From: Litorilinea aerophila
GTDB lineage: Bacteria > Chloroflexota > Anaerolineae > Caldilineales > Caldilineaceae
Reading direction: 5' to 3'
Length of the DNA: 41,963 nucleotides
Assembly: GCA_945905745.1 (NCBI GenBank)
Contig: CAMDQF010000012.1
Coordinates: 1-41,963, forward strand
In this document: one piece after another, positions 15,818 to 27,784 of the stretch
Layout of the letters: each line of letters opens with the position of its first letter
Position numbering within the stretch: the stretch's first letter is position 1
The notes under the pieces: generated by a model
Database searches by the model: none
Told to the model about the DNA's origin: nothing
Seen by the model: the letters and a program-made list of their open reading frames with translations, nothing else
Made by a program: the position numbers and the translations under genes

Positions 15818-15866
15818 CCATTGTAGTCAAAGAGAGACCTGATAGAAGTACGCCGGGATACAGAAC

Positions 15867-17558
15867 CTACCGGCGCAGGGCAAAAATGGCGATCAACACC
15901 AGAACAAGCAATCCACCGAAGATCCAAACCCGGTAGCGGCTGAGAAATGCCAGCAGGGATGCCCACAGAGGCGATGCCGAAGCAGTCGGGGTCGGCGCGA
16001 TGCTACGCGCATCGGCAACCATCACGCTGGCTTCCTGGGTGGGCAATCCGGATTGGCTGATGGCTGTATCCGGGGTGGGTGTGTCCAACAGAAGTGCCGC
16101 GGCTGCGACACCGGTGGCGGTCGGTGTATTCAGGATGATCACCAGACCGGTCGCAGTGGGTGTAGGCGTGCCCATAACCGGCGGTATGGGTGTGGCTGTT
16201 AACGTGGCAGCCCCTCCATTGTAACAGACAAAGAGCCGCACATCATCCAAAAACATCCAGGTGCGGGTGCTATTGGCGTCGTTGACTGCATTGAAGTAAA
16301 CGTAGAAGGAGTCGCCCAGATACTTGGTCAGGTCTTCGCTCTCCTCTTGCCAGCTTGGCACCTCTTCCCGCCAGCGCCGTATCACTGCCTTTGTATCCAG
16401 ATTGGGATGCAGCAGGATTAGCTCTTGCCTGTCCTGGGGTGGCACAGGGTTGTCAGATGGGCCTTCCTGGCTGCGGGATTGATGCTTCCAACTGAGGGAT
16501 GCTGTGGAAGCCGTGACCGGAATCTCGACCAATTGACGGATGGACGAATAACTGACGACGTCCCGCGTACCTGCGCCCGGCGGATTGCCCAACCGAAGTG
16601 AGCGTGCACCTTCCGCGTGTTCGCTGGAAAGCTCTGGTCCCACCGGGTCAATATAGCCGGGCAGCCAGCCTGTGCTACTGCCCAAAGGCTGCTCGAAACC
16701 GCCATTTTCCAGGATATTGACGCAGCCGACGGGGACAGGTGTGGGCGGGATTGGTGTTACCGGAATTGCGGTCGGCGTCAGCGTAGGGGAAATCACCGGC
16801 ACAGGCGAAACCGAAGCGGTCGGCGTCAGAGTTAGAAAGGAGGTGGTCGGTGTGGGCGTGGGAAAGAGAGAAGTAGCGGTGGATGTAGCGATGGGCACTG
16901 CCCCCGCATCGCAGGAGAGCAAAGAAAGATCGTCGATGATCAGCGCTGTGCGCCCGCCGCTGCCGTCATTGCGCACCCCCACATCAATACGAATGGTCTT
17001 CCCCTTCAAGGGTGTCAAGTCATACTGCAAGAATATCCAACTGGCGCTGTTATTCAGTGCTCCATGCAATTGATAGAGCTTCAGTCCGGAACTAGCGTCG
17101 TAAATGTCCAGATATTGCAGGTCGTCGCCGGGCAGACTCTCGTGGATGGGGCGGTAATGAAAACCCAGGATCAGGCTGGATGCGGAGTTGGGCAGAAATG
17201 CGCTCTGACGCACTCCGTTAATGACTGGCAGGTTGGCTCCCTCGATAATGCCCAGGCGCATGGCCTGCTCACCGGAGAAGACTGGGCTGGTCGTATAGGC
17301 TGGGGGGGATTCGGCCCCAAAGGTCTGCCAGCCCAGATCTTTGACCTCAAAACCGCCATTGACCAGCAATTCACTGCACCCGGCTGCCACAACCTGGGGC
17401 ATACCGCTGGCCGCAACCCGCCGTGCGCCGCCCACACTGGCCGCAATCAGCAGGCAAAAAGCGACAAATACCCAAAACAGTGTCTGAGGCAAGCATAAAA
17501 TTGGTTTTGATCGAGGCTGGAAAGGTGCGCCTGGCGCACTGTCTTTTGCGAACGGCAC
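15867..17558 (-). CDS. membrane-anchored surface protein, two CBM-like domains
   Basis: 563 aa from GTG 17558, chosen because CAGGAGG lies 6 nt upstream and a promoter just before it; longer versions run into repeat DNA. A hydrophobic segment (about 25-43) acts as signal sequence. Two similar beta domains (about 61-215 and 287-450) start with C...LVNGGFE or C...LENGGFE and end in DDLSLLSC or DDVRLFVC, like CBM4/9-type galactose-binding folds with a Cys near each end (possible disulfide). Thr/Pro-rich linkers (SPTLTPTAIPVTPIPPTPVP and a later one) follow each domain. The end is a single transmembrane helix (WIFGGLLVLVLIAIFALRR) with a basic tail. Probably a cell-surface glycan-binding or adhesion protein; function not known. 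Confidence 0.82.
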   Translation of the reverse strand: MPFAKDSAPGAPFQPRSKPILCLPQTLFWVFVAFCLLIAASVGGARRVAASGMPQVVAAGCSELLVNGGFEVKDLGWQTFGAESPPAYTTSPVFSGEQAMRLGIIEGANLPVINGVRQSAFLPNSASSLILGFHYRPIHESLPGDDLQYLDIYDASSGLKLYQLHGALNNSASWIFLQYDLTPLKGKTIRIDVGVRNDGSGGRTALIIDDLSLLSCDAGAVPIATSTATSLFPTPTPTTSFLTLTPTASVSPVPVISPTLTPTAIPVTPIPPTPVPVGCVNILENGGFEQPLGSSTGWLPGYIDPVGPELSSEHAEGARSLRLGNPPGAGTRDVVSYSSIRQLVEIPVTASTASLSWKHQSRSQEGPSDNPVPPQDRQELILLHPNLDTKAVIRRWREEVPSWQEESEDLTKYLGDSFYVYFNAVNDANSTRTWMFLDDVRLFVCYNGGAATLTATPIPPVMGTPTPTATGLVIILNTPTATGVAAAALLLDTPTPDTAISQSGLPTQEASVMVADARSIAPTPTASASPLWASLLAFLSRYRVWIFGGLLVLVLIAIFALRR

Positions 17559-17589
17559 GAATGCCTCCTGGTGAGGATTGCCTGGGCGC

Positions 17590-17618
17590 ATTGTACCATA
17601 CCGCAGGGTGGTCCGCAA
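17590..17618 (-). promoter_or_regulatory. promoter of the anchored surface protein gene
   Basis: Minus-strand TTGCGG (17618-17613), 17-nt spacer, TACAAT (17595-17590). Start near 17583, 25 nt before the GTG codon. Confidence 0.6.
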
Positions 17619-17643
17619 TCCGTTGTGGGTCAAGGCAGCAATT

Positions 17644-17770
17644 CCAAATTTGACAGAAATAGAACGCGGATGACGCTGATTGGACAGATCAAAGCGGATA
17701 AAAGCAAAAACCTGCGCCGTAAAATCCGCAAAAATCCGCTCCATCCGCGTGATCCGCGTTCTATATTTGG
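17644..17770. repeat. palindrome with 9-nt period
   Basis: Right half: AAATCCGCA AAAATCCGC TCCATCCGC GTGATCCGC GTTCTATAT (17722 onward), strict 9-nt steps. The left half (AATAGAACGCGGATGACGC and degenerate units) is its imperfect reverse complement. It lies upstream of the surface-protein promoter. Confidence 0.75.
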
Positions 17771-17995
17771 AACTGCTGGGGTCAAGGGTGCGCCCCGGAA
17801 ATGGGAGGATTCGGATCACATCTGACAGGTAGATTTATCACACTTTTCACCTGCCTGCTGGCCTGCCCCTGTTCGCTGTGAGGGGAGAAGTAAGCGATTG
17901 CCCTGTATCCGCCGTTATAGCCTCTTTATCGGTTGTGTGATACCATTTGATTGCTTACGTCCTCACCTGCCCTTCGCTTCCGCCAGGAGTTGTCT

Positions 17996-19843
17996 ATGGA
18001 TTCTGCCATCCCTCTTGTCATCCACGCCACCCACGAGGCAGGCGTCAAAGTCGGCGGTATCGGCGCAGTGCTGGACGGACTGCTGGGCGCAGATGCCTAC
18101 AACCGTTCCGTCAGCCGTTCCGTGCTGGTCGGCCCACTCAACGGCAAGGACAGCGTGGAGATGGAACGGCTGAACAGTCCCCGCAACAAAATGACCATCC
18201 GCTACAGCAGCCTGCACGGGATTTTCGACGGCGTGAAGCCAGCCCTGCATGACGCACTGCAAGGGATCGAACAGAGCTTCCAGATTGCCCTTCTCTACGG
18301 AACCCGACGTTTTGGCGCATACGAACACGAGATCGTACTGGTGGATGCCACCAATCCAGCAAGCGGGCCAGTCAATGAATTTCGCTATCACGTCTGGCAG
18401 AATTATGGCATCGACAGCGGGCGCTACGCTTTGGCTGATGAGATGAACCTCTATTTTTCCATCGCCCAGCCCCTCTTTTCTGCCCTCAAAGCCATCGGCG
18501 TGGATGCGGGGCTGAGCCAGAACGAACGCTTTATCATCGCCCACGAATGGCTGGGGATGCCGGTGGTCTTTGCCGCCCAGATGAACGAGCCAAACCGCTG
18601 GCGCACGATCTTCTATGCCCACGAGATGGCAACCGCCCGTCTTCTGGTGGAGGCCCACGGTGGTCACGACACCCGCTTCTACAACGCGCTCTTCCGGGCC
18701 CAGGAGCGGGGCCAAAGCCTGGATGACGTTTTTGGCAACCACGACTTCTACTTCAAACACGCCATCATCCGCCAGGCTGTACGCTGCGACAATATCTTTG
18801 CCGTGGGTGATCTGGTGGTCCCAGAGCTGCGCTTTTTGGGCGGCGATTTTGCCCACAAAAACATCGATCTGGTCTACAACGGTGTCACCGTTCACCCGAT
18901 TACTTTGGCGGAAAAGCTGGCCTCCAAACGACTGCTCCAGGACTATTGCCAGAATCTCCTCGGCTATCGCCCCGACTACATCTTCAGCCACGTGACCCGG
19001 ATGGTGCTTTCCAAAGGGATGTGGCGGGATATTCGGGTGATGGAACATCTGGACCGGATGTTGGCGGAGGTCAAGAAGACGGCTGTACTCTTTGTCCTCA
19101 GCACCAGCCAGCCCGCGGGCCGCCGCTCCGAATGGGTTCACGCCTGGGAGCAGCAATACGGCTGGCCGGTGGGCCATCGCTCGGACAACGGCGACCTGAT
19201 CGACGCGGAGACGAGCTTCTTCTTCAATGGCGTAGAACCTTTCAATCGCCGGGCTGGGGATAGTCGGATTGTGCTGATCAACCAATTTGGTTGGGACCAG
19301 CGCAGTTGCGGCCAGCGAATGCCCGCGGAGATGAGTTTTATGGACTTACGTCGGGGCAGCGATGTGGAATTCGGCCAGAGTATCTACGAACCTTTTGGCA
19401 TCGCCCAGGTGGAACCCCTGAACTTCGGGGCCATCTCCTGTGTTTCCAATGTCTGCGGCTGTGTGGGTTTTGTCAACCGGGTGGCCCAGGCTTTGGCCGC
19501 GGAGGAAGGCTCCACCCTCGACCCCAACGACAACCCCAATCTGGTGGTGGCCGATTATGTCAGCCTGCCCAACGGCTACCCGCTCTTCTCGCCCCAGGAC
19601 GCGCTCTCCATCGACCAGCCCACCCGGGATTGGATCGAAGGGACGAACAGCGGCGACACCGCCTGGCGCATCTTCCGCCGTCTGCCCCAGGACGAAGCCG
19701 GGATGGAAAAAATGATCGAAAACGGCGAAGCCCTGGCCAAGGGAATGAGTTGGGATGTGGTGGTGCGGGACTATTTCATGCCAGGGCTGGAGCGGGCGCG
19801 TGTAACGCAAGCTGTTAGCTTGCGCACCCCAACCGCAAGCTAA
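17996..19843 (+). CDS. divergent glycogen/starch synthase-like glycosyltransferase
   Basis: 615 aa from ATG 17996 (AGGAGT upstream). GT-B fold: N-terminal VIHATHEAGVKVGGIGAVLDG has the Lys-x-Gly-Gly nucleotide-sugar loop, but as KVGGI (as in eukaryotic GT3 synthases) rather than the KTGGL of bacterial GlgA. FIIAHEWLGMPVVFAA and TIFYAHEMATARLL follow in the N-domain. The C-domain has DLVYNGVTV, SHVTRMVLSKGMWRDIR and the EX7E-like QSIYEPFGIAQVEPLNFGA. It is longer than GlgA (about 480) and carries insertions. The stop-proximal 13 codons derive from a palindromic repeat. Followed by glgB, so alpha-glucan synthesis is the likely role; the exact donor sugar is not determined. Confidence 0.78.
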   Translation: MDSAIPLVIHATHEAGVKVGGIGAVLDGLLGADAYNRSVSRSVLVGPLNGKDSVEMERLNSPRNKMTIRYSSLHGIFDGVKPALHDALQGIEQSFQIALLYGTRRFGAYEHEIVLVDATNPASGPVNEFRYHVWQNYGIDSGRYALADEMNLYFSIAQPLFSALKAIGVDAGLSQNERFIIAHEWLGMPVVFAAQMNEPNRWRTIFYAHEMATARLLVEAHGGHDTRFYNALFRAQERGQSLDDVFGNHDFYFKHAIIRQAVRCDNIFAVGDLVVPELRFLGGDFAHKNIDLVYNGVTVHPITLAEKLASKRLLQDYCQNLLGYRPDYIFSHVTRMVLSKGMWRDIRVMEHLDRMLAEVKKTAVLFVLSTSQPAGRRSEWVHAWEQQYGWPVGHRSDNGDLIDAETSFFFNGVEPFNRRAGDSRIVLINQFGWDQRSCGQRMPAEMSFMDLRRGSDVEFGQSIYEPFGIAQVEPLNFGAISCVSNVCGCVGFVNRVAQALAAEEGSTLDPNDNPNLVVADYVSLPNGYPLFSPQDALSIDQPTRDWIEGTNSGDTAWRIFRRLPQDEAGMEKMIENGEALAKGMSWDVVVRDYFMPGLERARVTQAVSLRTPTAS

Positions 19844-19857
19844 CAGCTTGCGTTACA
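19801..19857. repeat. 24-bp-arm perfect palindrome between glgA-like gene and glgB
   Basis: Arms 19801-19824 and 19834-19857 are exact reverse complements around a 9-nt loop. Each arm is itself partly palindromic (GCAAGCT...AGCTTGC). The upstream gene's stop codon (19841-19843) lies in the second arm and the glgB ribosome-binding site starts just after it. Confidence 0.92.
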
Positions 19858-19870
19858 ATAGGAGATAGGC

Positions 19871-22102
19871 GTGGCGCAACGGGAGCTGACGAACGAGGAA
19901 ATGGACGCGCTGGTGGGTGGCTATCATAGCGCACCCTTCGAGGTGCTGGGGATGCAGACCAGCCAAGACGACGGCAAGGAGTCGCTGATCGTGCGCGCCT
20001 TCCGCCCGCTGGATGTGGCCGTCTCCGTGCTGGAAGTGAAGACAGGCCGGACGACGGCCCTGGAACGGATCCATCCCGGCGGGCTTTTTGCGGCCCACTT
20101 TCCCCGGCGCAAGAATCCCTTCGCCTATCGCCTGCTGGTGGAGGACGCCGCCGGCAACCGGCACGCGATCGAAGATCCCTATCGCTTCCAAACCGAGTGG
20201 CTGACCGACTTTGACCTGCATCTGCACGGCGAGGGACAGTTTCTGCGCAGCTTTGAGAAGCTCGGCGCACACCCCCGCACAGTGGATGGGGTGGACGGCG
20301 TGCAGTTTGCCGTCTGGGCACCCAACGCCGAGCGGGTCAGCGTCATCGGCCCCTTCAACTTCTGGGACGACCGGGTGGATGTAATGCGCCACCGCCCTGG
20401 CGGTGCGTGGGAGCTTTTTCTGCCCAATCTGCCTATGGGCACGGAGTATAAGTATTCGGTCAAATCCCGGGCGATGGGTCACAAAGCTGACAAGACGGAC
20501 CCCTACGGCTTTGCAGCCCAGAAGCGTCCGGTCACTGCTTCGATTGTCTGGGACATTGACCGCTTGCCCTGGCACGACGAAGAGTGGATGGAAAATCGGG
20601 CGGCCAAACAGGCCATCGACCAGCCCATCAACATCTACGAAGTCCATCTGGGTAGTTGGAAGCGGGGGCCGGAGGACAACGGCTTTGTCGGCTATCAGGA
20701 GCTGGCCCACCAACTGGTCGCCCACGCGCGGGAAGTCGGCTATACCCACATCGAACTGCTGCCCATCACCGAACACCCCTATGACGGCTCCTGGGGCTAT
20801 CAGGTCACAGGCTATTTTGCCCCCACCAGCCGCTTTGGCACGCCCGACGATTTTCATTATTTCGTGGACTATTGTCACCAGCACGGCATCGGTGTGCTGC
20901 TCGATTGGGTTCCTGCCCACTTCCCCAAAGACAGCCACGGCCTGGCTTTCTTCGACGGAACCCATCTCTACGAGCACGAAGACCCCCGGATCGGCGAACA
21001 CAAAGGCTGGGGCACAAAAATCTTCAACTTTGGCCGCAACGAAGTGCGCAATTTCCTCCTGTCCAGCGCCCTCTTCTGGCTGCAAAAATATCACATCGAC
21101 GGTCTGCGCGTAGACGCGGTGGCCTCTATGCTCTATCTGGACTATGACCGGGAGGCGGGGACCTGGCTGCCCAACCGCTACGGTGGACGGGAAAATCTGG
21201 AGGCGATTGACTTTATTCGCAAGTTCAACGACGCGGTACACGAATACGCGCCCGGTGCGATTACCATCGCCGAGGAGAGTACCTCCTGGCCTATGGTCTC
21301 CCGCCCCACCTATACCGGCGGGCTGGGTTTTGATTACAAATGGAATATGGGCTGGATGCACGACATTTTGGAATACTTCGCACAGGACCCGATCTACCGA
21401 CGCTACAGCCACCATTTGATCACTTTCAGCCTGGTCTACGCCTTTTCCGAAAATTTTGTGCTGCCCTTCAGCCACGACGAAGTGGTCCATCTCAAACGCT
21501 CCATGCTGGACAAAATGCCCGGCGACCACTGGCAGAAGTTTGCCAATCTGCGCGCCCTCTACGGTTATATGACTGGTCATCCGGGCAAGAAACTGCTCTT
21601 CATGGGGAGCGAGTTTGGCCAATGGAGGGAGTGGAACGAGGCGCAAAGCCTGGACTGGCATCTGCTGGGCCATCCCCGGCACGGACAATTGCAGCAGTAT
21701 GTGGCCGACCTGAACCGGCTCTATCGAGAAGAAAAGGCGCTACACGAAGTGGACGCCAGTTGGCAGGGCTTCGAGTGGATCGACCTGCACGACGTGGACA
21801 ACTCCATCCTTAGTTTCCGCCGCATGGCCGCAGACCGGGACGATTCGGTGATTGTCATCTGCAACTTCACCCCCGTGCCCCGTATGGGCTACCGGGTGGG
21901 GTTGCCCGGCCCAGGCGTATACACGGAAATTTTGAACAGCGATGCGCTGAAATATGGCGGCAGCGGAGTGGGCAACCCGCCGGAGATTGTGGCCGAAGCC
22001 ATTGCCTGGCAAAGCGGTTCCCATTCGGCCCCCTTCAACCTGCCGCCGCTCGGTGTCATTTTTGTGCAGCGCCAGCCCAACCCAAATGGTGTAACCGAAT
22101 AA
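19871..22102 (+). CDS. glgB: 1,4-alpha-glucan branching enzyme
   Basis: 743 aa GH13 enzyme making alpha-1,6 branches in glycogen. GTG 19871 start with AGGAG 7 nt upstream. Domain order: N1 domain (about 1-110), CBM48 (about 120-220, [20 protein letters not shown]), catalytic (beta/alpha)8 barrel with [32 protein letters not shown] (nucleophile D415), [10 protein letters not shown] (acid/base E468) and [10 protein letters not shown], then the C-terminal all-beta domain. Length matches full GlgB with N1. The palindrome at its 5' side separates it from the synthase gene but the two could still be cotranscribed. nagA follows 3 nt after the stop. Confidence 0.97.
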   Translation: MAQRELTNEEMDALVGGYHSAPFEVLGMQTSQDDGKESLIVRAFRPLDVAVSVLEVKTGRTTALERIHPGGLFAAHFPRRKNPFAYRLLVEDAAGNRHAIEDPYRFQTEWLTDFDLHLHGEGQFLRSFEKLGAHPRTVDGVDGVQFAVWAPNAERVSVIGPFNFWDDRVDVMRHRPGGAWELFLPNLPMGTEYKYSVKSRAMGHKADKTDPYGFAAQKRPVTASIVWDIDRLPWHDEEWMENRAAKQAIDQPINIYEVHLGSWKRGPEDNGFVGYQELAHQLVAHAREVGYTHIELLPITEHPYDGSWGYQVTGYFAPTSRFGTPDDFHYFVDYCHQHGIGVLLDWVPAHFPKDSHGLAFFDGTHLYEHEDPRIGEHKGWGTKIFNFGRNEVRNFLLSSALFWLQKYHIDGLRVDAVASMLYLDYDREAGTWLPNRYGGRENLEAIDFIRKFNDAVHEYAPGAITIAEESTSWPMVSRPTYTGGLGFDYKWNMGWMHDILEYFAQDPIYRRYSHHLITFSLVYAFSENFVLPFSHDEVVHLKRSMLDKMPGDHWQKFANLRALYGYMTGHPGKKLLFMGSEFGQWREWNEAQSLDWHLLGHPRHGQLQQYVADLNRLYREEKALHEVDASWQGFEWIDLHDVDNSILSFRRMAADRDDSVIVICNFTPVPRMGYRVGLPGPGVYTEILNSDALKYGGSGVGNPPEIVAEAIAWQSGSHSAPFNLPPLGVIFVQRQPNPNGVTE

Positions 22103-22105
22103 GCG

Positions 22106-23317
22106 ATGACCCTGGAACTGTCCCAGCCCATACCCCTCCCCCATCTGTCGGCGCTTGTCAATGCTCGCTTTCCAATGGGCCTAGGAGCCAATAGCTTTGA
22201 GTTGGGCAGTTTGCTCCTGGCCGAAGGCTATATTGAGGGCGTTGAGGGTGGGCCGAGCAGCGCCCCTGGCTTTGATGCGACAAGCTGTGTAGTTCTGCCC
22301 GGCTTTATCGATCTCCACATCCACGGCAGCGCAGGCCACGACACAATGGACGCCAGGCCAGAGAGCCTGCCCGCCATCAGCCGCTTTCTGGCCCAGCATG
22401 GCGTCACCGGCTTTACCCCCACCACAATGACCGCGCCCCATCCGCCCACCCTGGCCGCGGTCCGAAACGTCGCCGCTACCCTGGCCGCCCCCATGCCCGG
22501 TGCGGCCATCCTCGGCGTCCATCTGGAAGGGCCGTACATCAGCCCCCGCTTCCCCGGCGCGCAGGCTAAAGAAAATATCCGCCGGGCCAATCTGGCCGAA
22601 TTTGGCGAACTGCTGACCGCCGGTCCGGTGAAACTCATCACACTGGCCCCGGAAGAGCCGGGCGCGGCCGCGCTGATCGACGCCGCGCTGGTAGCGGGGG
22701 TGCGGGTGATTATCGGCCACAGCGCGGCCAGCTACGATCAGGCCATCGCCAGTTTTGATCGGGGCGTCAGCCAGGCCACCCACACCTTCAATGCCATGAC
22801 CGGGCTGCACCACCGGGAGCCGGGTGTCGTGGGCGCTGTGCTGACCGATGAGCGCATCTTTGCCCAACTGATCGCCGACACCGTTCACGTCCACCCGGCA
22901 GCGATGGCGGTGCTGGCGCGCTGCAAAGGACCGGATCGCCTGCTGCTTATCACAGACGCCATCCGGGCCACGGGTCTTCCCGACGGAGAATCCGAGCTGG
23001 GCGGACAGACCGTCTTTGTGCGGGACGGCGCGTGTCGGCTGGCCGACGGCACCCTGGCTGGATCGATATTGACAATGGACGCGGCCCTGCGCTACTTCCT
23101 GGCCGCCACCGGCTGGCCGTTGGAAAAGGCGTGGCCCATCACCAGTTGCACGCCCGCCGCTGCGCTGGGAATTGCCGACACATTTGGAGTGATCGCCCCA
23201 GGCTATCGGGCCGATCTGGTGGTTTTGGACGCTTCATTGGAAGTGGTAGCGACGATTGTAGGGGGGCGGATCGTCTACCTGCGCGAGGGGGAGGAGAGGA
23301 GATTGGGTAATGGATAG
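22106..23317 (+). CDS. nagA: N-acetylglucosamine-6-phosphate deacetylase
   Basis: 403 aa amidohydrolase converting GlcNAc-6-P to GlcN-6-P and acetate, for amino-sugar use or cell-wall recycling. Motifs: PGFIDLHIHGSAGHDTMD (HIHG at 71-74), GVHLEGPYISP (Glu in HLEGPY, metal ligand), IIGHSAA (H205), ATHTFNAMTGLHHREPG (H226 and substrate loop), LLITDAIRATG (catalytic D284). Starts 3 nt after glgB, so translational coupling is likely; its own Shine-Dalgarno is weak. The C-terminal codons and stop lie in a palindromic heptamer repeat. Confidence 0.95.
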   Translation: MTLELSQPIPLPHLSALVNARFPMGLGANSFELGSLLLAEGYIEGVEGGPSSAPGFDATSCVVLPGFIDLHIHGSAGHDTMDARPESLPAISRFLAQHGVTGFTPTTMTAPHPPTLAAVRNVAATLAAPMPGAAILGVHLEGPYISPRFPGAQAKENIRRANLAEFGELLTAGPVKLITLAPEEPGAAALIDAALVAGVRVIIGHSAASYDQAIASFDRGVSQATHTFNAMTGLHHREPGVVGAVLTDERIFAQLIADTVHVHPAAMAVLARCKGPDRLLLITDAIRATGLPDGESELGGQTVFVRDGACRLADGTLAGSILTMDAALRYFLAATGWPLEKAWPITSCTPAAALGIADTFGVIAPGYRADLVVLDASLEVVATIVGGRIVYLREGEERRLGNG

Positions 23318-23358
23318 TGAGCGCGACTGCGCGCCACGCCCAATATCCATTACCCAAT
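23302..23358. repeat. palindrome covering both nagA and mvk stops
   Basis: ATTGGGTAATGGATA (23302-23316) and its exact reverse complement (23344-23358) flank a 27-nt loop. Units are 7-nt steps (ATTGGGT AATGGAT; CAATATC CATTACC CAATACC). nagA ends in the left arm (TAG 23315-23317), mvk in the right arm (TAA, 23352-23350). Confidence 0.85.
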
Positions 23359-24318
23359 ACCTGCTGTACCTACTTGGGTCAGAATCACCCGTTTTGCACC
23401 GGCATTTACCAGCGCTGTCTGTACCGCCTCTGCGGATTCTTCATCCACCAGCGCGATGAGATTCCCCCCTCTGCCCCCGCCGCTGAGTTTGGCCCCCTTT
23501 GCGCCTGCCGCCCGCGCCGCGTCGATCAGCTTTTCCAATGCAGGCGAGCTGACGCCCAATTCTTCCAACCGCTGCTGATTGGTGTTCATCAGCGCACCGA
23601 TGGCGGCCAGATTCCCGTCCCGGATGGCCCGCCGCGCGCCGTGGACCACATCGGCGATGCGGCTGAAAATGGCTTCGTAGCCAGCCGGATCGGCTTCCCA
23701 GGCCCGGCGCACATCGCCCACACTCTCTTTGGTGGGGCTGGGAATGCCACTGTCGGCGATGGCGAGGGTAAAAGGCTGGCCCACGGCAAAGCTCTCCGGG
23801 GGCTGGCCTTTGACAAACCAGACCGGGCGCTCGTAGGCGATGACTGCATTGTCAATGCCGCTGGGCGTGCCGTGGAAGAGTTCTTCGCTGCGGTAGACCA
23901 GACGGCTGACTGTCTCCGCTGGGGCGGGTTGACCGGCGTGGGTGAGTAGTGCCCGCACCAGCGCCGCGCTGATGGCTGCGCCGCTGCCCAGCCCACTGGC
24001 AATCGGAATGTCGCTGGTCAGCACGAACCGCCAATCCGGTTCCGCGCCAATCCCCGCTTCTTCCAGGGCCAAACGCAGAACCAGCGCCAAGGGATGAGTC
24101 GCCGCAGCAGCGGCCAGACGCGTCTCTTCGCCGATGTCCTGGGCGACGATCGTGCATCCGCTGCCAGGGGGGGCGTCGGTCACAGTAGCGGTGGCCCGCA
24201 CCTGGGCCACAGGCACAGCAATCGCCGGTCGCCCATAGACGACCGCGTGCTCACCAAAGAGGATAATTTTGCCAGAGGCAGTGGAAGTAGTCATCATTTG
24301 TGCAATTCGTGCCTGCAT
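23350..24318 (-). CDS. mvk: mevalonate kinase
   Basis: 322 aa GHMP kinase phosphorylating mevalonate to 5-phosphomevalonate in isoprenoid synthesis. Motif 1 GKIILFGEHAVVYGRPAIAV (17-36), motif 2 IPIASGLGSGAAISAAL (104-120, ATP loop), catalytic Asp in HGTPSGIDNAV (D156), motif 3 GAKLSGGGRGGNLIALV. Start uncertain between ATG 24318, 24297 and 24294; the later ones remove only seven or eight residues. No other mevalonate-pathway gene is in the window. Convergent with nagA. Confidence 0.93.
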   Translation of the reverse strand: MQARIAQMMTTSTASGKIILFGEHAVVYGRPAIAVPVAQVRATATVTDAPPGSGCTIVAQDIGEETRLAAAAATHPLALVLRLALEEAGIGAEPDWRFVLTSDIPIASGLGSGAAISAALVRALLTHAGQPAPAETVSRLVYRSEELFHGTPSGIDNAVIAYERPVWFVKGQPPESFAVGQPFTLAIADSGIPSPTKESVGDVRRAWEADPAGYEAIFSRIADVVHGARRAIRDGNLAAIGALMNTNQQRLEELGVSSPALEKLIDAARAAGAKGAKLSGGGRGGNLIALVDEESAEAVQTALVNAGAKRVILTQVGTAGIG

Positions 24319-24375
24319 TTATTTCCGACGTGCAATTGGCTGAATTGCATACCGGATGAAAAGGCGCACGGGTTC

Positions 24376-24411
24376 AATCTGTGTAATCTGCGGCCTCTGC
24401 GAAATCTGCGT
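24376..24411. repeat. 9-nt-period array
   Basis: Four nonamers: AATCTGTGT AATCTGCGG CCTCTGCGA AATCTGCGT. Located between mvk and the hydrolase gene. Related to the array at 39103-39138. Confidence 0.75.
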
Positions 24412-24415
24412 TCTT

Positions 24416-25342
24416 CTACCCCACATCCAAAAAACAGCCCTGCACAAAGTCGCTGAGATCCTTGAGAATCGGTGCGCTGGAATCGAAAAAGCCGTCGAAA
24501 AGAAAATCGGTGTGGCCTTTGTCCGGGTAGACGATCAGTTCACTGGGGATGCTTGCAGCGTCGAGTTTCGTCTGAAATTCTTGGCTGATGGAGAGAGGAA
24601 CCGTAGCGTCCAATGCGCCGTGGATGAGGAGCGTCTGGGGCATTCCAGGAAAGACGTAGCTGCTGGGCGAAGCCGCGGCGAAATTCGCTTCGCCCCCCAT
24701 CACCGCTGTCATCACCGGGGCCGTGCCACCGGTACTGCGCTCAAAAACCATCTGCGCCGGAATGTCGTAGACCCCGGACAGCCCGATGAAGCCGCACAAC
24801 TCCTGATTGGTGTGGCCCTCAAAGTTGAGCCAGACCTCATCCGTGGCAATCAGCCCGGCCAGATGTCCGCCAGCCGAGTGGCCGGCGATCACCACCCGGC
24901 TGGGATCACCGCCGTATTGGGCGATATTCTCCAATGTCCAGGCCGTGGCTGCGGCCATCTCCTGGGCCATCTGCTCATAGCCTGCGTCCGGATAAAGCGT
25001 GTAATCCGGGATGACAACGACAATCCCCTCCTCAATCAATTTCTGGCCCACCGGCGTAAAGAGCTTGCGGTCGTATTTGTCCCAACCGCCGCCGTGGATG
25101 AAGATCAGCACCGGGTGGTTCTCTCCCTCCGCCGGGCTGTAGACATCCAATCCCATCCCAAAGCGGGGGCTGTAGGCCACATCCCGCGCCAGATGGGGAT
25201 AGTCCGCGTAAAACTGCTTGCCCGCCCTGTCCACCTGATAGAGATTCCAGTAGAAGGAAATCTCGCCCCGGTTGACGAAAGCCCAGACCCCCGCCAGCAC
25301 CAACAACAACGCGCCAATCGATCCAACCACTCGTCGATTCAT
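24416..25342 (-). CDS. exported or membrane-anchored alpha/beta hydrolase (esterase-like)
   Basis: 308 aa. N-terminal hydrophobic segment VVGSIGALLLVLAGVWAFV (5-23) is a signal anchor, so it should act outside the membrane. Hydrolase motifs of the BD-FAE/HSL-like esterases: FIHGGGWDKY (81-90, oxyanion hole), AGHSAGGHLAG with nucleophile S156, IHGALDATVPLS with catalytic Asp, and YPDKGHTDFLF with catalytic His. Natural substrate unknown; carboxylester or acyl-glycan are possible. 33 nt downstream of recJ on the same strand. Confidence 0.88.
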   Translation of the reverse strand: MNRRVVGSIGALLLVLAGVWAFVNRGEISFYWNLYQVDRAGKQFYADYPHLARDVAYSPRFGMGLDVYSPAEGENHPVLIFIHGGGWDKYDRKLFTPVGQKLIEEGIVVVIPDYTLYPDAGYEQMAQEMAAATAWTLENIAQYGGDPSRVVIAGHSAGGHLAGLIATDEVWLNFEGHTNQELCGFIGLSGVYDIPAQMVFERSTGGTAPVMTAVMGGEANFAAASPSSYVFPGMPQTLLIHGALDATVPLSISQEFQTKLDAASIPSELIVYPDKGHTDFLFDGFFDSSAPILKDLSDFVQGCFLDVG

Positions 25343-25375
25343 CTGCAGACTACCCTTTGCCTTCCGTTTTTGCCT

Positions 25376-27783
<2,408 letters not shown>

Positions 27784-27784
<1 letters not shown>

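Noticed and set aside
17963-19285. 440-codon minus-strand ORF
   Set aside because: Antisense to the glycogen synthase-like gene, which has clear GT-B motifs.
19853-21688. 611-codon minus-strand ORF
   Set aside because: Shadow of glgB, which has all catalytic motifs; the antisense product has no family features.
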